64,000 bases of DNA from Acanthosepion esculentum (taxonomy: Eukaryota > Mollusca > Cephalopoda > Sepiida > Sepiidae): NCBI GenBank assembly GCA_964036315.1, contig OZ038517.1:18009713-18073712 (forward strand), given 5' to 3'. The translations under genes and the position numbers were made by a program. A model generated the notes under the pieces. It did not search any database and had not been told where the DNA came from. It saw only the letters and a list, made by a program, of their open reading frames with translations. Below are positions 42,291 through 52,667 of this stretch, one piece after another; positions within the stretch are counted from its first letter, which is position 1; the number at the start of each line of letters is the position of its first letter.

Positions 42291-44771
42291 CCTTTTTTTC
42301 TCTCTCTCTCCTTGTCGTTTTCCTTTTTTTCTCTCTCTCTCCTTGTCGTTTTCCTTTTTTTCTCTCTCTCTCCTTGTCGTTTTCCTTTTTTTCTCTCTCT
42401 CTCCTTGTCGTTTTCCTTTTTTTCTCTCTCTCTCTCCTTGTCGTTTTCCTTTTTTTCTCTCTCTCTCTCCTTGTCGTTTTCCTTTTTTTCTCTCTCTCTC
42501 TCCTTGTCGTTTTCCTTTTTTTCTCTCTCTCTCTCCTTGTCGTTTTCCTTTTTTTCTCTCTCTCTCTCCTTGTCGTTTTCCTTTTTTTCTCTCTCTCTCT
42601 CCTTGTCGTTTTCCTTTTTTTCTCTCTCTCTCTCCTTGTCGTTTTCCTTTTTTTCTCTCTCTCTCTCCTTGTCGTTTTCCTTTTTTTCTCTCTCTCTCTC
42701 TCTCCTTGTCGTTTTCCTTTTTTTCTCTCTCTCTCTCTCCTTGTCGTTTTCCTTTTTTTCTCTCTCTCTCTCTCCTTGTCGTTTTCCTTTTTTTCTCTCT
42801 CTCTCTCTCTCCTTGTCGTTTTCCTTTTTTTCTCTCTCTCTCTCTCCTTGTCGTTTTCCTTTTTTTCTCTCTCTCTCTCTCCTTGTCGTTTTCCTTTTTT
42901 TCTCTCTCTCTCTCTCCTTGTCGTTTTCCTTTTTTTCTCTCTCTCTCTCCTTGTCGTTTTCCTTTTTTTCTCTCTCTCTCTCTCTCCTTGTCGTTTTCCT
43001 TTTTTTCTCTCTCTCTCTCTCTCCTTGTCGTTTTCCTTTTTTTCTCTCTCTCTCTCTCCTTGTCGTTTTCTTTTTTTCTCTCTCTCTCTCTCCTTGTCGT
43101 TTTCCTTTTTTTCTCTCTCTCTCTCTCCTTGTCGTTTCCTTTTTTTCTCTCTCTCTCTCTCCTTGTCGTTTTCCTTTTTTCTCTCTCTCTCTCTCTCCTT
43201 GTCGTTTTCCTTTTTTCTCTCTCTCTCTCTCCTTGTCGTTTTCCTTTTTTTCTCTCTCTCTCTCTCTCCTTGTCGTTTTCCTTTTTTTCTCTCTCTCTCT
43301 CTCTCCTTGTCGTTTTCCTTTTTTTCTCTCTCTCTCTCTCTCCTTGTCGTTTTCCTTTTTTTCTCTCTCTCTCTCTCTCCTTGTCGTTTTCCTTTTTTCT
43401 CTCTCTCTCTCTCTCCTTGTCGTTTTCCTTTTTTTCTCTCTCTCTCTCTCTCCTTGTCGTTTTCCTTTTTTCTCTCTCTCTCTCTCTCCTTGTCGTTTTC
43501 CTTTTTTTCTCTCTCTCTCTCTCTCCTTGTCGTTTTCCTTTTTTTCTCTCTCTCTCTCTCCTTGTCGTTTTCCTTTTTTTCTCTCTCTCTCTCTCTCCTT
43601 GTCGTTTTCCTTTTTTCTCTCTCTCTCTCTCTCCTTGTCGTTTTCCTTTTTTTCTCTCTCTCTCTCTCTCCTTGTCGTTTTCCTTTTTTCTCTCTCTCTC
43701 TCTCTCCTTGTCGTTTTCCTTTTTTTCTCTCTCTCTCTCTCTCCTTGTCGTTTTCCTTTTTTTCTCTCTCTCTCTCTCTCCTTGTCGTTTTCCTTTTTTT
43801 CTCTCTCTCTCTCTCTCCTTGTCGTTTTCCTTTTTTTCTCTCTCTCTCTCTCTCTCCTTGTCGTTTTCCTTTTTTTCTCTCTCTCTCTCTCTCCTTGTCG
43901 TTTTCCTTTTTTTCTCTCTCTCTCTCTCTCCTTGTCGTTTTTCCTTTTTTTCTCTCTCTCTCTCTCTCCTTGTCGTTTTCCTTTTTTTCTCTCTCTCTCT
44001 CTCCCTTGTCGTTTTCCTTTTTTTCTCTCTCTCTCTCTCTCCTTGTCGTTTTCCTTTTTTTTCTCTCTCTCTCTCTCCTTGTCGTTTTCCTTTTTTTCTC
44101 TCTCTCTCTCTCTCCTTGTCGTTTCTTTTTTTCTCTTCTCCCTTGTCGTTTTCCTTTTTTTCTCTCTCTCTCTCTCTCCTTGTCGTTTTCCTTTTTTTCT
44201 CTCTCTCTCTCTCTCCTTGTCGTTTTCCTTTTTTTCTCTCTCTCTCTCTCCTTGTCGTTTTCCTTTTTTTTCTCTCTCTCTCTCTCCTTGTCGTTTTCCT
44301 TTTTTTCTCTCTCTCTCTCTCCTTGTCGTTTTCCTTTTTTTCTCTCTCTCTCTCTCCTTGTCGTTTTCCTTTTTTTCTCTCTCTCTCTCTCTCCTTGTCG
44401 TTTTCCTTTTTTTCTCTCTCTCTCTCTCCTTGTCGTTTTCCTTTTTTCTCTCTCTCTCTCTCTCCTTGTCGTTTTCCTTTTTTTCTCTCTCTCTCTCTCC
44501 TTGTCGTTTTCCTTTTTTTCTCTCTCTCTCTCTCTCCTCCTTGTCGTTTTCCTTTTTTTCTCTCTCTCTTCTCTCCTTGTCGTTTTCCTTTTTTTCTCTC
44601 TCTCTCTCTCTCCTTGTCGTTTTCCTTTTTTTCTCTCTCTCTCTCTCTCCTTGTCGTTTTCCTTTTTTTCTCTCTCTCTCTCTCTCCTTGTCGTTTTCCT
44701 TTTTTTTCTCTCTCTCTCTCTCTCCTTGTCGTTTTCCTTTTTTTCTCTCTCTCTCTCTCTCCTTGTCGTTT
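42291..44771. repeat. ~36-bp CT satellite, large array running into a gap
   Basis: About 70 units of (TC)4-8 + CTTGTCGTTTTCC + T7. Unit length varies only in the TC and T runs. Starts inside a LINE coding region and continues to the N run, so true length is unknown. Long frames on both strands are artefacts. Confidence 0.95.
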
Positions 44772-44971
44772 NNNNNNNNNNNNNNNNNNNNNNNNNNNNN
44801 NNNNNNNNNNNNNNNNNNNNNNNNNNNNNNNNNNNNNNNNNNNNNNNNNNNNNNNNNNNNNNNNNNNNNNNNNNNNNNNNNNNNNNNNNNNNNNNNNNNN
44901 NNNNNNNNNNNNNNNNNNNNNNNNNNNNNNNNNNNNNNNNNNNNNNNNNNNNNNNNNNNNNNNNNNNNNNN
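44772..44971. other. Assembly gap (200 N)
   Basis: Exactly 200 N, a typical placeholder size. It falls inside or at the end of the satellite. Confidence 0.99.
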
Positions 44972-45002
44972 TAAACAATACCATATACTGTGCAGAAGGG
45001 AA

Positions 45003-45040
<38 letters not shown>

Positions 45041-45808
45041 AAGAAGAAGAAGAAGAAGAAGAAGAAGAAGAAGAAGAAGAAGAAGAAGAAGAAGAAGAAG
45101 AAGAAGAAGAAGAAGAAGAAGAAGAAGAAAGAGAAGAAGAAGAAGAAGAAGAAGAAGAAGAAGAAGAAGAAAGAAAAGAAGAAGAAGAAGAAGAAGAAGA
45201 AGAAAAGAAGAAGAAGAAGAAGAAGAAGAAGAAGAGAAGAAGAAGAAGAAGAGAAGAAGAAAGAAGAAGAAGAAGAAGAAGAAGAAGAAGAAGAAGAAGA
45301 AGAAGAAGAAGAAGAAGAAGAAGAAAGAAGAAGAAGAAGAAGAAGAAGAAGAAGAAGAAGAAGAAGAAGAAGAAGAAAGAAGAAGAAGAAGAAGAAGAAG
45401 AAGAAGAAGAAGAAGAAGAAGAAGAAGAAGAAGAAGAAGAAGAAGAAGAAGAAGAAGAAGAAGGAAGAAGAAGAAGAAGAAGAAGAAGAAGAAGAAGAAG
45501 AAGAAGAAGAAGAAGAAGAAGAAGAAGAAGAAGAAGAAGAAGAAGAAGAAGAAGAAGAAGAAGAAGAAGAGAAAGAAGAAGAAGAAGAAGAAGAAGAAGA
45601 AGAGAAGAAGAAGAAGAAGAAGAAGAAGAAGAAGAAGAGAAAGAAGAAGAAGAAGAAGAAGAAGAAGAAGAAGAAGAAGAAGAAGAAGAAGAAGAAAGAA
45701 GAAGAAGAAGAAGAAGAAGAAGAAGAAGAAGAAGAAGAAGAAGAAGAAGAAGAAGAAGAAGAAGAAGAAGAAGAAGAAGAAGAAGAAGAAGAAGAAGAAG
45801 AAGAAGAA
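44972..45808. repeat. (TAA)n and long interrupted (GAA)n
   Basis: An ACCATATACTGTGCAGAAG block (44979), (TAA)n at 45004-45036, then about 770 bases of GAA with scattered single-base slips. The same block in reverse flanks another TTC array at 49600-49625. Confidence 0.95.
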
Positions 45809-45862
45809 CCATAATTTGGATCCGGCCTAAAAGGATACAAAGCGGGAAATATAACATACACA

Positions 45863-45912
<50 letters not shown>

Positions 45913-46046
45913 GAAGAAGAAGAAGAAGAAAAGTGCTATCAATTAAATGACAAATCTCCTACAGGGTCTAAGGACCATAATTTGGATGCGGCCTTAAAGG
46001 ATACAAAACAGAAAACATAACATACACAAGTAATAATAATATTATT

Positions 46047-46110
<64 letters not shown>
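45809..46110 (+). mobile_element. Two RLE-type LINE 3' UTR ends with TAA/GAA tails
   Basis: CCATAATTTGGATCCGGCC (45810) and again GACCATAATTTGGATGCGGCC (45972), each followed by GGATACAAA and a TAA run. They match the 3' UTR at 26210. The second copy retains the AGTGCTATCAATTAAATGAC end of the open frame. Confidence 0.7.
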
Positions 46111-46440
46111 TGAAGAGTATCCAACCATAGAATTTCGGCAACCGATCACTAAAGCAATAAGAGTATTGAACAGAAAAAGCTCATTATATTAGAGACGACT
46201 GTGAATGGATTCAATTAAGAATGAAGAAATGAAAGGTAAAAACTAATATTCCAGAAGAACAAGGCATGTCTTGGAGATGAGCGTCAGTCGCAGAAGTCTT
46301 ATTTAAGGCAGATCGAGGTGCGAGGCTTTCGAACGGTTATCAGTAGGAAAAACAAAAATTGGTAATCGAGATGGAATATTGGCATCAGCTGTTTTTGCTC
46401 ATTTGTGTCCTTGAGGCAGACATGAATAGGTGCAGATGAA
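46111..46440. other. Unassigned sequence
   Basis: Ordinary mixed sequence; nothing recognised. Confidence 0.5.
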
Positions 46441-47422
46441 ACGGTTACATTGGAAAGGCAAGAAGAAATGAATGAGAAAGAAAAACAATAGAAAGAAGGT
46501 AAAAGGAGGAGATGGCAAGTAGAGGAGGAGAAGAGAAAGATGCGAAAAAGGAAAAAACGGACAAGATGAAGTCGAAAGTGAAGAGGAAGAAAAGAAGAGT
46601 CAAAAAGAGAAGTGGTGAAGACAAAATGAAAAAAAATACAAGAAGTAAAATAAAAAAAGGAATAAGAAACAAATGATGGTCATGAAAAATTAAAGGGAAA
46701 GAAAGAGAGAAAGAAAGAAGGAAAGAAAGAAAGACAGAAAGAAAGAAAGAAAAAAGGAAAGAAAGAAACAAACAAAAAAACGAAAGAAAGAAACAAGCAA
46801 AGAAATAAGAAAAACGTATGAAAATTGAAGAGAAAGAAAGAAAGAAACAAAAACGAAAGAAAGAAAGAAAGAAAGAAAAAGTAAGAAAGAAAGGAAGGAA
46901 GACTGATAGCTAGGAATAATCGAATGAACTGAAAAAGAAAAAGAAAGAAAGAAAAAATGATCGTCATGAAAAATCGAAAGTAAAGAAAGAAAGAAAGAAA
47001 GATAAAAAGAAAGAAAAGAAACAAAATAATTATGAAAAAAATGAAGGGAAAGAAGTAAAAAAATGAATGCAAGGAAGAAACAGAGATCGAAAGGAAGAAA
47101 GAATGATAGGAAAATTGAAGGAACCGAAAAGGAAAAAGAAAAGAAAGAAGAAAAGAAACTTATGAAAAATTGAAGGGTAAAATAGAATGAATGAAAGGAA
47201 GAAAGAAAGATCGAAAGGAAGAAGGAATGATAGGAAAATTGAAGGAACTGAAAAAATATAAAGAAAAGAAAGAAGAAACTTATGAAAAATTGAAGGGAAA
47301 GAAAGAAAGAAAGAAAGAAAGAAAGGAAAAAGAAAGAAAGAAAGAAGAAACTTATGAAAGAAAGACAGAAAGAATAAATAAATCAAGGTCATGAAAACTT
47401 GAAGGGAAAGAAAGAAAGAAAA

Positions 47423-47458
<36 letters not shown>

Positions 47459-47690
47459 AAAGGTTGTTCGAGAGAAATCGAAGAAATAAAGAACGAAGAA
47501 AAATAAATAAATAAACGATATTCAGTGGAAAAGCGAAAAAACAGAAGAAAGAACGAGAAAAAAGACAGTGAAAAAAAGAAAGAACTGAAGTGAAAAAAAA
47601 AATCCATCGTAAAAAATCAAAGGAAATAAAAAAGAGAGCGATAAAAAAAATTCTAATGAGAAATGTGAAAAATAAAAGAACACCCCCCCC
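46441..47690. repeat. Purine-rich low-complexity DNA
   Basis: AAAG/GAAA words with a loose ~120-base periodicity: GAAACTTATGAAAAATTGAA recurs near 47156 and 47275. Open frames on both strands are artefacts. Confidence 0.85.
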
Positions 47691-48060
47691 CAAAAAAAAC
47701 AGGTCATTGCACAACAAAATGGCGCCGCATATTTCGTGTGAAATTTCATCCTGCCACTCTGTTGCCATTGACACTTTCGTCTCCACGATCACCGCCTCAG
47801 AGCAACTAACATCCGGGTAACCTTGTTTCTAGGCTAGCAGCCATGATATGTCGTCAACAGGCAAATCGGTATCTGTTTCTTAACCCGGTTTCTTTACATT
47901 TTCTACTGATTTTCTTACAATATTCATTTCTTGTTAGGATCTGGGGGTCGCGCGAGGAGGCGGGTAGAAATTGGAACTTTGGGGTGGGGTAGTGGGTCGC
48001 GTGAATTGGGAACCGGAATCGTGGTACGTTCCATTTTTCTGAAAGTTGGTTAGTTACACA
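47691..48060. other. GC-richer single-copy-looking island
   Basis: Contains CAAAATGGCGCCGCAT (47714) and GGTCGCGCGAGGAGGCGG (47946), the most CpG-rich unique sequence of this part of the window. The + frame from the ATG is only 33 codons. It could be a promoter or first exon but nothing confirms that. Confidence 0.3.
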
Positions 48061-48496
48061 CACACACACGCGCGCGCACAGACACGCACACACACATATA
48101 TGTTTGTGTGTATCTGAGTGTGTGTACTTTTTCATTTTCTAAACTATTCGTTTTTCCTTCTAAAGTCGTTCTTTCTTCACCCAGATTTCCGTTTTTTCTC
48201 TTTTTCTTTCTTCTTTTATTTTCATTATTATTAAGAATAATCTTTTTCTTTTTTTTCTTAAGGTTTCTTCGTTTTAATATTCAAATTCTTACTTTCTTCT
48301 TTTATATTTAGATTTATGTCCTTTCCCCCTATTCTCCTTCTTTTCCTTCTCCTCCTCCTCCTTCTTCTTCTTCTTCTTCTTCTCCTTCTCCTTCTTCTTC
48401 TTCTTCTTCTCCTTCTCCTTCTCCTCCTCCTCCTCCTTCTTCTTCTTCTTCTTCTTCTTCTTCTTCTTCTTCTTCTTCTTCTTCTTCTTCTTCTTT
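48061..48496. repeat. (CA)n and pyrimidine-rich (TTC)n/(CTC)n
   Basis: CA/CG run at 48056-48095, CT-rich to 48340, then TTC and CTC runs to 48495. Confidence 0.9.
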
Positions 48497-48852
48497 GACA
48501 TAGATAAAGCTCTTCGTAATGTGTGACCTGTACCTGTGGGTACAATGTTTTTTATTTCTTTGAGGCATGAGCTACCAATATATTTTAAAGGCATGAACAA
48601 CTAGGAATCTATGAATTTATCAGAGCATTTTCCAATCAATTCGACGACTACAAATGGAATTTCAGATGCCCTTGTGTGCCACACTTCAAGATGCTTGTAT
48701 TTTCATTGTCTTTTGAAGATCTTCAAAGATGCAATACAAACTTCAGGGATTGCCATGTCAACAAGAAAGCACATCCTGTTTTTGTGGTCATTGATCACGA
48801 TGTCTGGGGGATTAGCTTTCATTGTTCTGTTTCTGTGTATTGTAAATTCCCA

Positions 48853-48905
<53 letters not shown>
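48497..48905 (-). pseudogene. RLE-type LINE fragment
   Basis: The minus strand covers RRALSM (48500) back through the RPD region (ACCACAAAAACAGGATGTG) with frameshifts. The 5' side ends at an (ATT)n tract, 48857-48905. Confidence 0.75.
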
Positions 48906-48907
<2 letters not shown>

Positions 48908-49334
48908 TCTTCCTTGGATTTCTTTTGTATACCCATTTTCATTCGTGTCTCATCCAGAGATCTAATGTCAGAAATGGCATCATGGCATCTTCCACTGATC
49001 ATTTTTTATAAAAACAAACAAACCGAAAAATAAAGAATGTAAAGCCTTTCGTACTGTGTGAGCTGTAATTATGAGTACAGTTTTTGTATTTATTTAAGGC
49101 ATGGACTGTCGGAAATCCTTTCAATTAGTCTATCGGAACATTTTCCAATCGATCCGAGTGCTCCAAATACAACTGGAATTATTGATTGTGATTTTCACTT
49201 CAAGAACATTGCATTTTGATAGTGTTTTTGGAAGATTTTCAAAGATATATTACAACCTGCAGAGGGACTGACATCAGAAACTACATTCTGTTCTTGTGGT
49301 CTTTGACCACAGTGTCTGGGCAATTAGCTTTGGC

Positions 49335-49340
<6 letters not shown>
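48906..49340 (-). pseudogene. RLE-type LINE fragment, adjacent copy
   Basis: 3' UTR (TTCCTTGGATTTCTTTTGTA; CCAGAGATCTAATGTCAGAA) next to the (ATT)n of the previous copy. Then the degraded C-terminal frame up to 49335, where (TTG)n starts. Confidence 0.75.
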
Positions 49341-49374
<34 letters not shown>

Positions 49375-49640
49375 CTTCTTCTTCTTCTTCTTCTTCTTCT
49401 TATTATTATTATTATTAGTAGTAGTAGTAGTAGTAGTTGTATTTCGCTTCTGCACAGTATTCTTCTTCCTCTTCTTCTTCTTCTTCGTCTTCTTCTTCTT
49501 CTTTTTCTTCTTCTTCTTCTTCTTTTTCTTCTTCTTCTTCTTCTTCTTCTTCTTCTTCTTCTTCTTCGCATTATTATTATTATTAGTAGTAGTAGCAGTA
49601 TTTAGCTTCTGCACAGTATATGGTATTAGTTACCAGTAAA
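49336..49640. repeat. Compound (TTG)(TTC)(TTA)(TAG) tracts
   Basis: TTG at 49336-49372, TTC, TTA, TAG, then a TTCTGCACAGTA block twice (49448, 49608) flanking a (TTC)n array. Confidence 0.9.
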
Positions 49641-49679
49641 CAGTTTCTTTTCTCGTCACGTCTCGTGACGTAATTAAAT

Positions 49680-49905
49680 CAATCTGTCATTTCTTCCTAT
49701 TGTTGACAGGCTATAAGCAAATCTTTTCGAAATGTCCTCCTCGCTGTTCCGGGTTGGCAAGCTTTTCGTAATGGCGCCATTTCCAATAAACAATCCAATA
49801 TCCGCGAGATCTATCCAATATGTTTCGTACAACATCCCAGTGCTCCAACAATCACTGGCACCGTAACTACTTTCTTTGTACGCCCTTCTCAAAGTTTCGA
49901 AATGT
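49680..49905 (-). pseudogene. Divergent RLE-type LINE C-terminus
   Basis: The minus strand reads VVTVPVIVGALGCCTKHIG, a stop, and later GTARRTFRKDLLIA. The PVIVGALG block and a GTAR-x-RK ending match the RLE C-terminal domain, of a lineage different from the other copies here. Confidence 0.55.
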
Positions 49906-49959
49906 CATACTTTAAATCGTTGTCAATCTTGTATTCTCTGCTTTTAATTCTCATTTCAA

Positions 49960-50207
49960 ATGGTCCAGTCGACTTCAATCAAGTAGCAAATTATTTTACA
50001 TTATTGTGTATTAATAAAAGCGTTACGTCTAATTGACAAAACCCTCAACAAACGGAATTGACAAAGTCCTCTCTAGACAATAATACAAGGGAGAAAAAGA
50101 ATGGGTCAAAATAGTACTAAGCAAACAGTATATATGCAAGTCAAAAGTAGGCAAAGCAACAGTCATCAGGCAAAATGTTCACAAAGTATTTTGCTTATCT
50201 TAGCACT
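49960..50207. repeat. Dispersed repeat unit, copy interrupted by the LINE
   Basis: Shares TAGACAATAA, AATACTAA-CAAACA-ATATATG and TTTTGCTTATCTT blocks with the units at 52668 and 53446. Continues after the LINE at 51999. Confidence 0.65.
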
Positions 50208-51998
50208 TTTTTTTAAAGGTTTTCACCCCAAGCAAGGCTGGAAGCCACTAGCACGCAAGGGGTTACAGAAGGTTTGGAAGAAGAGCAGATAGGAGTGGTA
50301 AAGGAGAGGATGTGGAGAAAGATAGTGGATCGATCAAGGCAAGGGGGTTACAGAAGATTTGGAGCGAGAGCAGATAGGAATGAAAGGTGAAAGGATGTGG
50401 AGAAGGGAAGTGGATAGATCAAGGCAACTGGAGATGTCGATTGACGTTACACTTAAATAGTTGGAGATTATATTTGTCAGGGAAACAGGAATAAGGAAGG
50501 GAGTTCCACGGCCACAGGCGAGATGTGCGAGACATGAAGCTATTGGAGTAGAAGAGACGTCTACATCTAACAGTTTCAACGGTGAAGGGGTGGGAACGGG
50601 ATGCCAGCCTCGTAGGACGTTTAAATTCATGAGGCCTAGGAACCAGCGAAAGCAGCTCCTCGGAGCAATTACCGTGAAAGTATTTGTAAAAAAGACAGAG
50701 CGAGGCAACGTCGCGTTTGTGAGAGAGCGACTGCAGACGAGATGACAGATCAGGGCCAATTACATTGCATATCCGTCCCTGGATCTTATCAAGAACCCTG
50801 AGGCAAACAGCAGGGGCTCCAGACCATATATGGCAGCAATACTCCATGCAAGGGCGAATGGTTGATTTATAGATTTGGAGGTTCGATTCCGGGAAGAAAA
50901 ATTTCCTGGCTCGGCACAGGGAGCCAAATTTCCTTGCGGTGGATGATGCAATTGACTCGATGTATTTGTTCCATCTCAGATCAGCGGGCAGCGTGAGACC
51001 GAACAGCCGCAGAGAGGAGCTCTCGAGAAGTTGGTCTTCAGACATTCTAATGGGATGCAGGGATGGATCCCTGTGGTGGTTAATAGAGAGCAGTTTTGTT
51101 TTAGAGGCGTTAAAGTTAACCAACCATTTCTTGCCCCAGTTCACAACCGATTGTAGGTCCTTTTCGAGTCGAACTGCCAGGTTAACTTTGTCAGCATCAC
51201 TAGATTTGTGTTTGAGGCAGGAGTAAATTGTGGTGTCGTCCGCATAGCTGCCGACTTGGGAATCTATGGCGTCAGGAAGATCGTTTATGAATATGAGGAA
51301 CAGAGTAGGGCCTAGGATGGAGCCTTGAGGAACACCTGCGTTAGTGGGATAGAAGCTGGAGATGAATCCATTGAGAACGACCTTCAATTCACGGTTTGAC
51401 AGGGATGATTGTATTAGGTCAAACAATCGACCTGTAATACCATAACCCTGGAGCTTGCGAAGAAGGCCGGCATGCCAAACTCTATCAAAAGCTTTGGAGA
51501 TGTCTAGGGCCACGGCACGAGCTTCACCGTTATTATGCATAGTTTGGTAGACAAATTCAGTGATGGCCGTAAGCACATCGGCTGTAGATCGGGCAAAGCG
51601 GAAGCCATACTGCTTGTCTGAGAGCAGATCATGGGATATCAGGTGATTAATCACTTCGGTGTTGATAAGGGCTTCGAAGACTTTGCCGAAGAGGGGTAGG
51701 AGACTGATAGGACGGTAATTAGAAGGGTCGGAAGGGTCACCAGAGTTCTTAAAGACAGGAACAATGGTTGAGGACTTCCAGCAGTCAGGAAAACAAGACT
51801 CCTTGAGGCAGTAGTTGTATAATTTAGAGAGGGCAGGCGCCAGTTCAGGCGCGCATTTCTTCAGGACAATGGCTGGTATCCCGTCACCACCAGTAGCCTT
51901 GTGGTGATCTAAGTTAGAGATCATGCCCAATACCAATGACGGGGATATGTGTAATCCGCTCAAACGGGCCTCAGTTCTGGGAGGGAAATCGGGCATTG
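50208..51998 (-). mobile_element. CR1/jockey-type LINE, 5'-truncated, intact RT frame
   Basis: Insertion bounded by TTTTGCTTATCTTAGCACTT on the left and TTACCAATCGTACCTT on the right. The sister unit at 53371-53425 has these joined. The LINE 3' end lies at 50208 with an 8-base A run. The 3' UTR has an ~85-bp direct duplication (50259-50343 and 50344-50427). No clear target duplication. The 5' endonuclease region is missing. Confidence 0.85.
50419..51996 (-). CDS. Non-LTR reverse transcriptase (5'-truncated LINE ORF2)
   Basis: A 525-residue uninterrupted frame. The start is the first ATG after an upstream stop; the true protein would extend further N-terminal. Motifs in order: DHHKATGGDGIP (residues 30-41), NYRPISLLPLFGK (93-105), DKQYGFRFARST (127-138), LDISKAFDRVW (164-174, first catalytic Asp), GVPQGSILGPTLF (221-233), SYADDTT (250-256, catalytic Asp pair), then the thumb and C-terminal region WSGAP ... 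RHLQLP. The apurinic endonuclease domain expected upstream is absent. Reverse-transcribes LINE RNA at the nicked target in intact elements; this copy is unlikely to move by itself. No promoter seen. Confidence 0.9.
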   Translation of the reverse strand: MPDFPPRTEARLSGLHISPSLVLGMISNLDHHKATGGDGIPAIVLKKCAPELAPALSKLYNYCLKESCFPDCWKSSTIVPVFKNSGDPSDPSNYRPISLLPLFGKVFEALINTEVINHLISHDLLSDKQYGFRFARSTADVLTAITEFVYQTMHNNGEARAVALDISKAFDRVWHAGLLRKLQGYGITGRLFDLIQSSLSNRELKVVLNGFISSFYPTNAGVPQGSILGPTLFLIFINDLPDAIDSQVGSYADDTTIYSCLKHKSSDADKVNLAVRLEKDLQSVVNWGKKWLVNFNASKTKLLSINHHRDPSLHPIRMSEDQLLESSSLRLFGLTLPADLRWNKYIESIASSTARKFGSLCRARKFFFPESNLQIYKSTIRPCMEYCCHIWSGAPAVCLRVLDKIQGRICNVIGPDLSSRLQSLSHKRDVASLCLFYKYFHGNCSEELLSLVPRPHEFKRPTRLASRSHPFTVETVRCRRLFYSNSFMSRTSRLWPWNSLPYSCFPDKYNLQLFKCNVNRHLQLP

Positions 51999-52440
51999 AT
52001 TTACCAATCGTACCTTAAATGTATATTTCTTTATGGTATAATGGAATATGCATACATCTGTGTCCCCCCTCACTGGAATATGATTGGCTGATGTCCGTCT
52101 TAAATAGAGACTGATGAAGAGACCACGTCAGGATTGACGACGCCCATTGGACTACGCCATTGGCTATCCTATTGGTCTACACCTATTGCCTAAGCATATT
52201 ACCTGCGACTACGACGAGTACTAGTCGATTACAGCTACCGTGTACTACTTGGTTACAGTAGCCAAAACCACTTAGCTACTTCGATCAAATATATCCCTTT
52301 TCAGGATATACCATGTACTTTTTTGTTTTTGTTACGAGGATGCATTTCTATAAAAAGAAAGTCGCAATAAGGTTAAAATTTATAGTAAGGGATTCTACTG
52401 AGTCCTCCCTGTTAATACAAAAAAGTTTTCCTTCATGAAG
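51999..52440. other. Unassigned sequence upstream of the heat-shock-type promoter
   Basis: Begins with the right part of the LINE-interrupted repeat (to about 52035). The rest has no recognised repeat or frame. Confidence 0.45.
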
Positions 52441-52477
52441 TAGTTGTAAAATAGAGAAATATGAAATAGAACGTTTG

Positions 52478-52599
52478 GAAGATTTTAGATCATTCCAGTA
52501 TATTCGAGAAGAATCTAGATGATTCGAGAAACATCTAGAAATATGCAAATTAGGTGTTAACCCCTATAAAATAGGTTTTTGGGTAAAGGGTTGTCAGTT
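52478..52599 (+). promoter_or_regulatory. Heat-shock-element array with TATA box and initiator
   Basis: Alternating GAA- and TTC-type triplets fall every 5 bases in perfect register from 52478 to 52540 (13 half-sites, 7 exact), including TTCGAGAA at 52503-52510 and 52523-52530. CTATAAAATA follows at 52564-52573 and TCAGTT at 52594-52599. That puts TATA about 31 bases before the initiator A, the normal core-promoter spacing. What it drives is unknown: no long frame follows. Confidence 0.55.
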
Positions 52600-52667
52600 G
52601 GTGTAAAAGGAATTGCTGCCAGTATCAATTCCGGCTTTTGATTCGAGGATTATTATATCCAGCCGAA

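Noticed and set aside
42003..45942. Frames over 1000 codons crossing the N gap
   Set aside because: CT satellite, 200 N and GAA repeats; unknown bases hide stops and no protein domain is present.
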